Below, one piece after another: positions 51,117 to 62,751 of a stretch of DNA of 64,000 bases; positions within the stretch are counted from its first letter, which is position 1, and the number at the start of each line of letters is the position of its first letter. The notes below the pieces were generated by a model. It saw only the letters and a program-made list of their open reading frames with translations. It was not told the origin of the DNA and searched no databases. This DNA is from Arachis hypogaea (Eukaryota; Streptophyta; Magnoliopsida; Fabales; Fabaceae). The translations under genes were made by a program, and so were the position numbers. The stretch is taken from positions 19,277,940 through 19,341,939 of the forward strand of contig NC_092051.1 of the NCBI RefSeq assembly GCF_003086295.3. The letters are read 5' to 3'.

Positions 51117-53051
51117 ATGTCTCGCCCAACTATTTCAAAAATATCTTCGAGGGTTCCTGAGGATCTGTTGAAATGGGTAGACTCTTCGGTTCTTTGTGCT
51201 GTTTCTATGGTAGATAGTATTTTTGTAGATAAGTTTCGCAAATACCATAGGCTTTGTAGCTCTAAGGATGATGAGGTAAAATACGAGTTAGTTTCCTCTG
51301 ACCTTGAAGACAGGGTTTGTTTTGGCCGAGTCGTTAATTCGGAGTTGTAGTTTATCTTCATGTACGATTGCCTTTTCACCCGACTTGGGGTGACCTTCCC
51401 CTTTACTGATTTTGAAACTGAGGTCTTATCTTGCTGTAAAGTCGCTCCTTCCCAACTGCACCCAAATTCTTGGGGTTTCATGAAGATCTATCAGCTTGTG
51501 AGTCATGAGCTTGATTTTCTGACTTCTTTAAAGATATTTTTCTTTTTATTTCATCTTACCAAGCCTTTTAGTGCTACTTCAAATAAAAATAAGCAGCAGT
51601 AGGTGTCCTTCCGAGCCATCCAAGGTCGGAAAATTTTTTTGCATCTTTGACGAGTCATTCCATGATTTCAAAAACTTCTTCTTTAAAGTCTGTGCGACTG
51701 AGGGTCACCACCCTTTCTTTTTGAATGAGAATAATGAGTCCCATTTTCCATTGTACTGGATGGAAGCTGCCCCTGTCGAGAAATATAATCTGACAGACTT
51801 GAATGAGGTCGAGGAGACAATAGTTGAGTTTTTTAGAGAGGCTTAGGAACGGGGTCCAAACCTTGATACCAAAAAGTTCTTTCTCGGGACTCCGAATTAT
51901 GTCTGTACAGAGCTAGGTAGTTTTTATTGCTTTTCAGGTATCTTCATTGGTTTTTCTGACTTATTTGTTAACGCTTCGTATTCTTTTTATAGAAAAAATG
52001 AAAATCGGTTCCAAGGCTTACCAAAAGGTCCAAGAGGCAAAAAGGAATGCCCGTGCCCGAGCTGCTTAATTGCAGGAGAGTAGTAAGTCGGATACTTCCT
52101 CTTCAACTAAGTCTGACTTGGGGACCTCTTCTCAAATCAAGCTGGTAAGCCATATTCCTCCCCCTCTTCCTCTTCCTCTTCCTCCTCCCCTTCCCATTCT
52201 TACTCCTCCAGTTCCTCTATTTTCCGAGCCAAGCTCTAAAAAAAGAAAGACCTCAGAATCTGGAGCCCTTAATATCACTGATACCGAATTTGATGGGGCG
52301 AAGTTTTGTGAGAAGCATGTCCTTCCTCATAAATTTATTGCTATAGATGATGTTTCTATCAAAAATCACCTCAAGGTCTTAATCTGGGGGGATCCAAACT
52401 GCTGGGGTGTGCTCTACCCTTCTTAAAGAGTTAGAGAAGGCTCCTTTGAATGCTACTCAGCATTCTTTGGAGGCCCTTCAGGCCGAGGTGGCCACTCTTC
52501 AGGAGGATGAGAAAGGGCTGGAGGAGGAAAGGTAAGCTTGGAGGCCGAGCTCTTCAAAGCTCGGGACCGGGAGAGGGAATCTGCAGCTTCTTGTGCTCTG
52601 GCCGAGGGGTTATTAAAGAAAGCTGAAGAGAATTATGTCAGGGTCTTTAGGGAGAACTTGAGCTGAAGAGACAGATGGAGCGACTTAGGGAGGATTACAT
52701 TGATTTGGAGGAGTCAGTTGCTAAAGGGACGGAGGAAGTATTTGAATTTTTGAAGAACCAAGTTCGGGTTCTTTCCCCTAACTTGGACTTATCTCCCCTC
52801 CATTCCGACAAGATTGCAGTCGACGGAGAAATCGTTTTTCTGTCTCGCCCTCCAACTGACTCCAAGCTCAGAACTGTTGGGCAGCGTTTGGTTGAGTCTC
52901 CTTCCTAAGAAGTCGTTGCTTCCGAGGAGGTGGTTCCGAGTTCTTCCTTTCAACCAAAAGCAGCTCCGACCGAGGAGAATCCTCCGATTTCCACTACTGA
53001 TCCTGACTCCTCTCTAGCTCCTGATCAGAACCTTTTAATTGGCCCTGTTTG
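51117..53051 (+). pseudogene. Opposite-strand accessory ORF of the gypsy element (Transposase_28/PF04195-like)
   Basis: This gene-like unit runs antisense to gag-pol, between integrase and the 3' LTR. From the ATG at 51117 it reads through an N-terminal part to FTRLGVTFPFTDFETEV and SQLHPNSWGFMKIYQLV, then SFHDFKNFFFKV. This is the pattern of the 'putative gypsy type transposon' family PF04195. After a likely intron (GT 51917, AG 51991-51992) come a Lys/Arg-rich segment, a Pro-rich stretch (PPPLPLPLPPPLPILTPPVP), coiled-coil text (about 52440-52710) and the C-terminal VLSPNLDLSPLHSDKIAVDG. In-frame TAGs at 51348 and 51600 (Trp expected) and a frameshift in a T-run near 51630 break it. The function of this family is unknown. 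Confidence 0.65.
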
Positions 53052-53846
53052 ATATTTCTGCTAAGGCCTGGCTGGTGGGACCTTTTTTTTATAAACACTT
53101 ATATGTATGTTGTGAAATTTTTTGTTATGTTTGTTGCTAATTTTGATCCTTTGGGAAGGATCTTAACAACTTTTATTATTTTATGGATATTAATCCTTTA
53201 GTATAGGACTCTAATGACTTCTCTTTTTGCTATAAGAAGTCCTAATTGCTTCTTTAGAGAAATGTATCTTGAGTTATTTTTCGCCTTAGAATTTTTAACA
53301 CGCTTGATTGCATGTCGTATTATTTATCTGTCTGTGAGGCTTTTGAAAAATCCTTGAACGAGGGTCCTTTTACCTTAAGATTTTTTAAGGAAAGCTTCTG
53401 TTTCCCATTACTTTAGTGCAAACGACCAATTTATTTCATTTTCATAAGTTAGGTTATTTTTGCGATGCATTTTGTTCTACTCGGGCGCTTTTCCGACTTG
53501 TAAGTTGTTTGGTAACGAGTTTTGTATGATCGTTATTTACAACCTCTTTACACCGACTTGTACCTTGTTGCTTTATCTTGCCGATCATCTTGGTCGGACA
53601 ACAGATTTTCGCACTTTTTCGAGTTTAAGTCAGTGTGTGTCGTAGAAAATAGTAATGGAATAGATAGTAAAAGAGATTATTACTAATGAAATGTAATTTA
53701 CAAAGATGTTCTTGCTACTAAGGGAATCAAATTCTTGCCCCTAGTCCCCGCTTTGATGCCTCGTTAAAACCCCCTTCAAAAAAACCCTTCTTGGAAAAAA
53801 ACCTTGAAGTCGGAAAAAAGAGTACATCAGGGAGCGATGTTCACTT
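53052..53846. other. Non-coding segment between accessory ORF and integrase
   Basis: I recognise no protein on either strand. It is internal to the gypsy element and probably carries the convergent 3' ends of the plus-strand and minus-strand transcripts. Confidence 0.35.
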
Positions 53847-55078
53847 CTAGCTGTAATATCTTTTTAAGTTGCACGCGTGCCACGACCTTGGGAGCTTGGC
53901 TCCGTTCAGGTCGGACACTTTATAATAGCCTCTCACCAAGACTTCGGAGACCTTATAAGGTCCCTTCCAGTTAGCAGCGAGCTTTCCTTCGCCCGACTTG
54001 GTTACTCCTATATCATTCCTTATCAGGACCATGTCGCTTGTGGCGAAGCTTCTTCGTACGACCTTTTTGTTGTATCTGGCCGACATCCTTTGTTTTAGCG
54101 CAGCTTCTCTTATTTGGGCTTGTTCTCGAACCTCTAGGAGGAGTTCGAATTCTTCTTTATAGGCTTCAACATTTCTGACCTCATCATAAAACCTCACCCT
54201 TGAACTTTGCTCATTTACTTCTACTGGGATCATGGCTTCTATCCCGTAGGTAAGTTGGAAGGGTGTTTCTCCAGTCGTGGAATGGGGTGTTGTTCGGTAG
54301 GCCCATAATACTTGCGAGAGTTCTTCTGCCCAAGCTCCCTTTGCATCTTGCAACCTTTTCTTTAACCCCACTAATATGACTTTATTAGCTGCTTCAACTT
54401 GTCCATTAGCTTGGGAATGTTCTACCGACGTGAACTGGTGCTTGATCATCATCCTTGCTACTAAGTTCCTGAATGCAGAGTCGGTGAATTATGTACCATT
54501 ATCTGTGGTAATGGAGTAAGGGACTCAAAACCGAGTAATGATATTCTTATATAAGAATTTCCGACTTCTTTGAGCTGTAATAGTCGCTAGCGGTTATGCT
54601 TCTATCCACTTTGTAAAGTAATCCACTCCCACGACCAGTATTTAACCTGTCCCTGTGCTTGGGGGAATGGTCCGAGTAGGTCCAGCTCCCATTTCACAAA
54701 AGGCCATGGAGAGGTTATACTAATGAGCTCTTCGGGTGGAGCGATATAGAAGTTGGCATGCATCTAGCAGGGCGGACATTTTCTAACAAAGTTGGTTGCA
54801 TCCTTTTGTAGAGTTGGCCAGAAAAATCCAGTTCGGATCACCTTTTTAGCCAGAGATCGTTCCCCGAGGTAATTTCCACAGATGCCATTCTGTACTTCTT
54901 CTAGGACTTCTTCAGTTTTATTGGTCGGAACGCAATTTAGTAAAGGTGCAGATATTCCCCTTCTGTAGAGGACATTTTGTACCAAGGTGTAGTTCTGGGC
55001 CTCCCTCCAAATCCTCTTGGCTTCCTTTTGCTCCTCGGAAAGGATGTCAAATTTTAAATATTTGATCAAGGGAGTCAT
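53847..55078 (-). pseudogene. Gypsy integrase
   Basis: The N-terminal zinc region ends in FWPTLQKDATNFVRKCPPC, followed by a stop. The catalytic core is fragmented with frameshifts and stops (KWELDLLGPFPQA, then degenerate text at 54480-54620). The C-terminal part is well preserved from 54452: EHSQANGQVEAANKVILVGL, VLWAYRTTPHSTTGETPFQL and GKLAANWKGPYKVSEVLVRG. It joins cDNA into host DNA in intact relatives. Confidence 0.75.
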
Positions 55079-55170
55079 CCATCCGAGGTTTAGGCCAGAA
55101 ACGGATAAAACATCCGATTTTCTATCTGACTTGTTAAGGGAGGGTTCTTTTAGGGTCTCTTGTATTAGGC

Positions 55171-55560
55171 TTATGTTGTTTCCCCTAATTTGGTACTTGC
55201 CAACTTAGAAAGGGATTCAGCTCGGCTGTTGAGTTCCCGAGTTATATGCCAGACTTCAGTGTCATTAAATTGTTGAAGATGTTCAAGCGTTTTCTCTAAG
55301 TATCTCTTCATATTAAGGTCTTTCGCTTGGTATTCTCCATTGATCTGTGAAGTTACTATCTGGGAATCACTGAAGATTACTACTTTGGTCGCTCCCATTT
55401 CTTTGGCAAGTTTCAGTCCTGCGATCAGGGCTTCATATTTGGCCTGGTTATTGGAGGTAGGGAACTCAAATTTCAGGAAAACTTCAATTTGAGTCCCTTC
55501 TTTATTAACCAGTATTGTGCCCGCCTCACTTCCAAAATTATTGGAGGAACCCATCTATGT
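55171..55560 (-). pseudogene. Gypsy RNase H
   Basis: Preceded by WKLYIDGSSN in another frame, this open stretch has FPTSNNQAKYEALIAGLKLA, VIFSDSQIV and ELNSRAESLSKLAST. The D-E-D residues of an archaeal-type RNase H domain are present. It would remove the RNA template during reverse transcription. Confidence 0.75.
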
Positions 55561-55719
55561 AAAGTTTCCAGGTCGTTGAGGTCTTTATCTGATCGCCTGT
55601 ATATTCTGCGACAAAGTTGGTAAGGCATTGGGCTTTAATGGCTGTCCGAGTTTCGTACTTCAGGTCAAACTCAGATAGTTCTATGGTCCATTGTACCATC
55701 CGACCTGCGATGTCGGTTT

Positions 55720-56847
55720 TTTAGAGTATCTGCTTCATGGGTTGATTTGTCCAGACTCTTATAGTATGTGCTTGGAAGTAATGTTGGAGTCTCCTGGATG
55801 CCATGATTAAGGGATATGCAAATTTTTCTATTTTTCTGTACCTTAACTCTGGTCCTTGTAAGACTTTGCTAGTGAAATAGTTGTGATACTATCCGACCTC
55901 ATCTTCTCGTATCAGTGCTGAAACTACCGCCTTTTCAACGATAGCTAGATACAACACCAACTCCTCTTCAGCTTGTGGCCTGGTAAGGATGAGTGGTTCA
56001 CTTAAGAATTTCTTAAATTCTTGAAAGACCTCTTCGCATTCAGAAATCCACTCAAATTGGCATCCCTTTCTTAGTAATGAAAAAAGTGGCAAGGATCTCA
56101 AGGCTGACTCTGCCAAGAATTTGGATAATGCAGCGAGTCGGCCATTCAGTTGTTGGGCTTCATTTGAGCAAGTCGGACTCCTCATCTCTAAGATATCTCT
56201 ACACTTGTCAGGGTTAGCCTCAATCCCTCTTTGTGTGAGCATGAACCCCAAAAATTTTCCTGCCTCTACTGCAAAGGTACATTTGATGAGATTCAGTCTC
56301 ATCCCGTGTCTTCTTATGGTGTCGAAGACTTGTGAGAGGTCAGATAGAAGGCAGGTCTCATCCTTAGTGTTTACTAGCACGTCATCCACATAGACTTCCA
56401 TTAGGCTACCGAGGTGATGTGCAAACATCTTATTCATCAACCTTTGATACGTGGCCCCTGCGTTTTTTAATCCAAAAGGCATGACCACGTAGCAGTGGTT
56501 TGCTCTGGGTGTGATGAACGATGTCTTTTCCTGATCCGACTTATACATCGGGATTTGGTTGTATCCCGAGTATGCGTTCATGAATGATAGGTACTTGTAT
56601 CCCGAGGACAAATCAACCAAAGCATCAATATTGGGTAGGGGATATGGGTCTTTTGGACAAGCTTTGTTGAGCTCGGTGTAGTCGACACATATCCTCCACT
56701 TCCATTTTGCTTTTTTACTAGCACTATGTTTGCTAACCATGTTGGGTACTTGACTTCCCTTATGAATCCTGCTTCAAGGAGAGCTTGAACCTGCTCTTCG
56801 ACCACCTGAGCCCACTCGGGTCTAAGTTTACGACGTCTTTGTTGCAC
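55720..56847 (-). pseudogene. Gypsy reverse transcriptase with start of RNase H
   Basis: Readable motifs are FIREVKYPTWLANIVLVKK, RICVDYTELNKACPKDPYPL, MPFGLKNAGATYQRLMNKMF, the catalytic MEVYVDDVLV and KFLGFMLTQRGIEANPDKC. These span finger, palm and thumb. One frameshift lies near 56690, and a stop (55889-55891) interrupts the passage to the connection region (LRYRKIEKFAYPL, 55800s). Function in intact relatives is cDNA synthesis. Confidence 0.8.
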
Positions 56848-57029
56848 AGGTTGGGATCCGGAATAGACAGCCAGCTTGTGCGTTATGAGCTCGGGTTTAT
56901 TCCAGGCATATCAGAGGCCTTCCAAGCGAATAGGTAAGAATTTTCTTGTAGGAGTTTTACGAGTTCCTTATTCAAATTTGCTTTCATGTTAGCTAATATG
57001 TTGGTGTTTTTTTCGACTTCTTCTTTGAT

Positions 57030-57556
57030 TTAGATTTCTTCCATCTTCCTTTTAGGTTGTGGCCGTAACTCTTCCCTTCCTCGGACTCCTCCGAGTTCAA
57101 TGGCATTGACTTCTTTACCTTTACCTCGCAAGTTCAAGCTTTCGTTATAGCATTTTCTTGCCAGCTTTTGATCTCGTTTTATGGTAGCAATCCCTTTCTT
57201 TGTTGGAAATTTCATGCAGAGGTGAGGAGCTGAGTAGAAACGACGGCTCCCAGCCAATTTAGCATTGTCCTGCCAATTAGGGCATTGTAGGCTGACGCCA
57301 CATCCACAACAATATAATCGATACTTAGGGTTTTGGACTTCAATCCCTTTCCAAAAGTAGTGTGTAGGGAGATGAACCCTAGTGGCTTAATTGGAGTGTC
57401 TCCCAACCCGAAAAGAGTGTCCGGGTAGGATTTCAGCTCTTTTTCTTCCAGCCCTAACTTGTCAAAGGCAACCTGAAATAGTATGTCAGCCGAGCTTCCT
57501 TGATCCACCAAAGTTCCGTGTAGATTTGCATTAGCGAGTATCATGGTGATTATCAC
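57030..57556 (-). pseudogene. Gypsy protease
   Basis: LVDQGSSADILF carries the aspartic-protease D-x-G-S signature usual for this group. It is followed by SIDYIVVDVASAYNALIGR and the APHLCMKFPT...KGIATI linker to RT. The frame shifts near 57215 between these two parts. The protease would process Gag-Pol. Confidence 0.7.
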
Positions 57557-59067
57557 AGGGTCATCATGCCCTGGTGCAATTCCCTGTGCATCGTCTTTTG
57601 TGAAGGAGATGGTAGGGAGGTCGGGAAGCTCTTCTCCAACGTGGTAGACTTCTTTCGAGACGACTTGGTTACTCCTCCCCTCGCAAAGCTTCCTACTATC
57701 ATATGAATATGCTGCTGTGGGGTTTGTGGGGGCTGACCCCTTTGGCCGACTTCGTCGTCATCTCTCTTCCTTTTTTCGTGATTGTCCGACCTTTCTATGA
57801 GATATCTATCTAACCGACCTTCCCTGACCAACTTTTTTATCACATTTTTAGGTCGTAACAGTCATTTGTAGAGTGCCCGTAGAGCTTGTGATATTCGCAA
57901 TATTCACTGCGGCTTCCCCCTTCTTATTTTTGATCAGTCGCAAAGGGAAAATTTCTCGGTGTGACAGATTTTTCTGTAGACATCTACGAGAGAAACTCGT
58001 AGCGGGGTGTAATTGTGATACCTCCTAGGTTTTTCCAAGTTGTACTCTTCCTTTTTCTTGGGATCTTTCTCTTTTTCCCGAGCTTAGAGAGAATTCCCTG
58101 ATCTCCAGTTTGGTTCTCACAGCCTGGCGTTCTCTTCCATATTGATGTACTTTTCAACTCGTTCCTGTACATCGCTCAGAGAGGTAGGATGTCTCTTTGA
58201 GATGGACTGGGAAAAGGGTCTTTCTCAGAGACCATTTACTAGCCCCATTATTACCACCTCGGTGGGTAGATCTTGGATTTCCAAACATGCCTTGTTTAAT
58301 CTCTCCATGTAATCTCTTAGGAGTTCGCCGACCTCCTGTTTGACTCCGAGTAGGCTGGGTGCATGCTTGACCTTGTCCTTTTGAATTGAAAATCACATAA
58401 AGAATTTATGCGCGAGGTCATCGAAGCTAGTAACCGACCTAGGTGGCAGACTGTCGAACCACTTCATGGCTGATTTTGTTAAAGTTGTTTGGAAGGCCTT
58501 GCAGCGCGTAGCATTGGAGGCGTCAGCCAAGTACATCCGACTTTTGAAATTGCTAAGGTGGTGCTTCGGGTCGGTTGTCCCATCATATAGATTCATGTCA
58601 GGGCTTTTAAAGTTTCTAGAAACTTTAGCCTGCATGATATCTTCGGTGAAAGGATATTCTCCTTCCAACGGGGCATCTTCCTGAGTTGTGCGCGAGCTCC
58701 TACCTTGAATGTCAGATTCCAACTTAGAGAGCTTTTCTTCCAGCTCTCTCCGCCGCTCGATTTCTCTTCTCAGATTCCTCTCTGACTCGCGTTGTCGCTC
58801 TAATTCTTGCTCTAATTGCGTAAGTCGGCCATAATGTCTGTGTAGCAGCCCCATGAAGTCAGTGGAATGGGGTTGTTCTTCTCCTTTTGGGTGACAAACC
58901 TCGGACAGAATCCTTCTGTGGTGGTGTCCACTTGAAGTACCTTCTCCGCACGGTTCCTTTGTTGTTGGGGGAGGTACCACGAGATCTTGGTCATTATTGA
59001 CCGTGTCTTGGTAATCGGGGTCTGATTCTGACGCCGTGTGCTCGTCCTCGGGGTGGTCATCTGCCAT
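57553..59067 (-). pseudogene. Gypsy gag (broken)
   Basis: The ATG at 59067 opens MADDHPEDEHTASESD. A coiled-coil-like stretch follows (QLEQELERQRESERNLRREI) and then the retrotransposon Gag core (SPDMNLYDGTTDPKHHLSNF, MKWFDSLPPRSVTSFDDLAH). The frame shifts at about 58393. Gag homology then continues in other frames to an SEYCEYHKLYGHSTNDCYDL zinc knuckle near 57890-57830 and the basic tail ending at 57553. It forms the particle in intact relatives; here the frame is broken. Confidence 0.75.
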
Positions 59068-59086
59068 GGGGTTTTGACTTTCCAGG

Positions 59087-59105
59087 TCCTCGGCAATGGC
59101 GCCAA
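59087..59105 (-). promoter_or_regulatory. Primer-binding site of the gypsy element
   Basis: Read on the minus strand, TTGGCGCCATTGCCGAGGA directly follows the 5' LTR. TGGCGCC-type primer-binding sites are usual for plant gypsy elements and pair with a tRNA 3' end to start minus-strand synthesis. Confidence 0.75.
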
Positions 59106-59576
59106 TGTTCCGAGGGTTACCTGAAACTGGGTTGCCTTTGGGTTTGCAAGTGAAGCCCAAATCCTCAATGGAGCGGATTTCGACTTATTGCACGTCCAGT
59201 GGCCGTCGTCCGAGTTGTTTATGAGAAGGTGGGGATGGTACCTGCAAAATACTCAGATACTTAAGTCAACAAGGATCTTAGCAGGTTTAAGTGTATTGGA
59301 ACTTAAGTATATTTGAGGGGTGTCAGTGTATTTATGGGTGATGTGCCAATAACCACCGTTGAAGTCGTTCTACTTCTGATGGTGGATAACCGTCCCTTTA
59401 TCTTAGGGTTGTTGAGATCTCTCTTTTAGAAATGAGTGAAAGATATTAGAGGTTAGTTATAACTTTTTCTAGGAAGGAGTTATCAAGCAATGCTCTTATC
59501 CGACCTTTCAGAAGGTTGGTCATACAGTAAATGTCTTTTGGGTCTGGCCTATGTTTTTGGGCCAGACATGAATGAT
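59106..59576 (-). repeat. 5' LTR of the gypsy element
   Basis: 471 bp, starting TGTTCCGAGGGTTACCTGAA. Its outer end reads acatgaatgat where the other LTR has acatgaacaat, so the terminal CA has probably mutated. ATAAT follows as TSD. Confidence 0.82.
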
Positions 59577-59581
59577 ATAAT

Positions 59582-60441
59582 ATTTTTTGTAAAATTAACT
59601 CACTTAAATTCTAAGCTAATTTTGTAGAACACATATTCACGAAAAATATTATTTATATATTAAATATCTTTGACACATAAATAAAAAATATTGTTATTAT
59701 TAATTAATGATATATTTAAATTATTTTTTAATTAATAAAAATAAGAATATGTATTTAATTATTAAAAGAATCAATATTAAAATAATATTTATTATAAAAA
59801 GTGTAGACACTACGGAGATTACACATTCACCCTACTTTTTATTTGTTCTGGTGCGAAAATGTCTATACATTAATACATACTATTCGTGTCTTGATAATTC
59901 TAGAAAAATTTATTATAAAAGACTATTAAAATAGATAGGACTGTTAATACGAAAATTATTAAAAATAATTTATTTTTATAATATTTAGAGAGAATGACTA
60001 AATTTTTTAGAGAAACAAATATATCGTAAATGATTTTAAGATTTGTCTTATTATTGTTCAAATCTTCCATCTTATCCTTAATCTTCGGTTTAAATTTGAT
60101 TATATTTTCTTTCTTTTTTTTCCCTTTCTATTTTATTTGGTCGTTTAGAACGTTACTTCGTTATTACTTGATTCCTAAGTTTATGAATTTTCTTTGCCTT
60201 GCTTAATTCCAATTGGTGTTTCTATGGAATTTCACTTAAAATTTCATCCTGTAATGCTTATAGTTTATTTTCTTGTGTTTTGACGGACTCTCTCGATTCC
60301 GAATATGACTTCGTTCTTAAAGCGTGAGTCTTTGTTCAAGAGATATTTCATTGAATTTTTTGCGGTTTATTTACTTGATGTTTGCCCTTGTTTTGAATAA
60401 ACAATGTAATCTTAATTTCAATGCGCATGATTTATCAATAA
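59582..60441. other. AT-rich DNA between two gypsy elements
   Basis: No gene or defined repeat ends. The left LTR border of the following element may lie in this stretch. Confidence 0.3.
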
Positions 60442-60907
60442 TGTTGGGCAGAAACAAATTATAATTATAGATGGTATATAAATAAGGATTTGAATATTAT
60501 AGTTGTACTGTACTTCTGTAATTTCGGACAAATTGAGTTATATCTTGGTACGATTTATCATGAAAACGACTTCATCTCAATTGATCGCTTCCCATAATCT
60601 CGCCACAAGGATTTCGGACGAAACCAACGACTGATTCCACACTGATTGGGCTACAAATCGGGCACGGACCGACGATAGAGAACAGATCAAATTCACTCCA
60701 GTAACATACTATCACATAACGTCCCGATCATATGCACATTTTAATTTAAGTGATTCCTTTACTGACTTGGGCGTCGGAGTCCTTTTTGAAGTACCACGCT
60801 CGGGTCCGTGTTCACGAGGATATTTCCTGTTCGATTCAGGCTATCAGGCATACTGGGATTGACGTGAGGCCGACACATAGCTCGGGAGGAGTATTCTTGC
60901 CAGAACA
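60442..60907 (+). repeat. 5' LTR (right end certain, left end tentative) of a second gypsy element
   Basis: The right end ...GCCAGAACA at 60907 directly precedes a primer-binding site. The text ttcctttactgacttgggcg at about 60754-60773 is typical of the R/U5 side of legume gypsy LTRs. TGTTGGGCAG at 60442 would pair with GAACA as TG...CA ends, but the second LTR lies outside the window, so the left border is a guess. Confidence 0.4.
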
Positions 60908-60909
60908 TT

Positions 60910-60925
60910 TGGCACCCACTGTGGG
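60910..60925 (+). promoter_or_regulatory. Primer-binding site of the second gypsy element
   Basis: TGGCACCCACTGTGGG lies just after the LTR end. It matches the TGGCGCC.AC.GTGGGG form used by a common group of plant gypsy elements, with one change. Confidence 0.65.
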
Positions 60926-61001
60926 CCCTTGCCTAATCTTTTAATTTTTATAACACCCCTATATCTGCCTTGTATTCTCTTTTCTTTTCAGGAACTGAAG
61001 C

Positions 61002-62095
61002 ATGACGGATCACTCAGTGTCTCAAACTCCTCAAACCAACACTGAACTGATGGCTGCCAACGCCGTTCTACTAGCCGAAAATCAACGAATGGCCGAACTC
61101 TTGATGACAATGCAGAAAAATGGCGAAGGAAAAGACGATAATAAGAAGGCAGACAACAATCAACACGAGAAAAACCTGACAGAATCACATGCAAAGACAG
61201 GGGAACACCCCTCAAAACAGGAAGACAACGGACCAATCCTTTCTCGGAAGAAATAATGAGTTTTAAATGCCTAAAAATTTCACACTTCCAATGACTTTGA
61301 CACCGTACAAGGGGATCGGAGATCCTAAAGTCCATGTCACAAAATTCGAATTCATGATGTTTCTTGATCCCATCTTGTACCGATCCTTTCCAACCTTTTT
61401 GGATGGAGCTGCATTATTATGGTTTTCTAATTTGCCTGCAGGTTCTATAACCAGTTTCGACGAATTCGCCAAGTTGTTCATAAATCACTTCGCAGCATCC
61501 AAAATTTATGCGTGAGATTTAGACTACCTCAGTACGATCAAGCAAGGACAGCACGAAAGCCTAAAGGATTACATGACACGCTTCACAACGACAGCTATGG
61601 AGATCCCCGACCTCAACCCGAAAGTACAGTTGCACACCATTAAAAGCTGTCTCCGACCTGGAAAGTTCCAAGAAGCTATAGGTGTGGCAAAACCGAAAAC
61701 GTTGGAGGAGTTCCAGGACAAGGCTACTAGACAAATCGAAATAGAGAAGTTATGTGAAACTTGGAGAAGCAAGAGACTACCATCGCGAAAAGAGGAAGAC
61801 AAGCCATACAAGTCCCACAATAAGGACTCTAAAAAATCTTTTAAACTAACTCCGAAATTTGATTAATATACTAGGTTCAATACCAAGAGGGAGGACATCA
61901 TTAAAGAGATACTACACAACAAGCTAATAAAGCCGCCGAGCAAAGCGAGAATGTATCAAGACAAAAGTACGTCGACAAAAACAAGCATTGCATATTTCAC
62001 CAAAAGTTCGGCCACACCACTGATGAGTGTGTGGTAGCTAGAGAATTGCTGGAAAGATTAGCAAGGCAAGGCTTACTTAACAAATATGTCACATC
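61002..62095 (+). pseudogene. Gag of the second gypsy element (broken)
   Basis: The ATG at 61002 opens MTDHSVSQTPQTNTELMAAN, a helical leader. A stop pair ends that frame at 61254-61259. The Gag core follows in two pieces: TLTPYKGIGDPKVHVTKFEF with ALLWFSNLPAGSITSFDEFA, then after a TGA (61513-61515) IKQGQHESLKDYMTRFTTTA. A zinc-knuckle-like CIFHQKFGHTTDECVVARE can be read at about 61987-62043 in the frame leading to protease. Particle protein in intact relatives. Confidence 0.72.
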
Positions 62096-62651
62096 CAGAA
62101 ATCAGAGAGAATCAGCCAGGGACACGGACAGGCCAAGCTATAGTTTCGATCGTAAAGAAAAGGGGACATGGTGTGGCCCGGTAGAGACCCCTGCCTCCAA
62201 AGGAGTCATAAACTACATATCAGGTGGCTTTGCTGGAGGCGGAGTCACTAACACAGCCAGGAAAAGGAGCTATCGGACTATGATGACAATAGAAGGATCT
62301 CATCAAATCCCACCAGTTCCGACCTCAGACGCCCACATCAGTTTCAATACTGACGACTTTGAATCGCAGACGCCGAATTTAGACGATCCAGTGGTGATCT
62401 CGGTGCGCATGGGAGAACTAACAGTAAAGAAGGTCTTGCTCGATCCAGGAAGCAGTGCCGATGTCTTGTTCTACTCCATGGTCCAAAAGATGCAGCTAAG
62501 CGACAAAGCATTGCAACCATCAGGCGGAGAATTGGTAGGGTTCTCAGGTGAAAGAGTCCATATATCAAGTTACGTATGGTTAAGAACAACACTAGGGAAC
62601 CCCAAACTCAAAAACACTAGACATCTAGTTCCTGGTAGTCGATTGTGTTAG
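62031..62651 (+). pseudogene. Gypsy protease region, second element
   Basis: After a linker (INYISGGFAGGGVTNTARKR) the aspartic-protease motif VLLDPGSSADVLF is present, followed by LVGFSGERVHISSYVWLRTT. The frame ends at 62651, where relatives continue into FLVVDCVSPYNVILGRP, still readable in another frame around 62626-62682. One frameshift therefore separates the protease from its C-terminal part. Confidence 0.72.
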
Positions 62652-62751
62652 TCCTTACAATGTTATTCTAGGACGCCCGTCCCTTAACTCTTTCGAAGCT
62701 ATTGTCTCCACCATTCGTCTATGTGTCAAGTTTCCTTTCCAGGATAACACA

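Larger units (their letters stand above)
49801..59576 (-). mobile_element. Ty3/gypsy LTR retrotransposon, 9.8 kb, with opposite-strand accessory ORF
   Basis: The two LTRs (49801-50270 and 59106-59576) start TGTTC.GA.AGTTAC and are clearly homologous throughout. ATAAT lies just outside both (49796-49800 and 59577-59581). On the minus strand the order is LTR, primer-binding site TTGGCGCCATTGCCGAGGA, gag (from 59067), protease, reverse transcriptase, RNase H, integrase, a 3.6-kb extra segment, then the 3' LTR. Protease, RT, RNase H, integrase order identifies Ty3/gypsy. Stops and frameshifts break pol in several places. The extra segment contains a long gene-like unit on the plus strand (51117-53051). 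Confidence 0.9.

Noticed and set aside
60442..60907. Firm assignment of LTR start at TGTTGGGCAG
   Set aside because: The second LTR is outside the window, so the left border cannot be confirmed; kept only as tentative.
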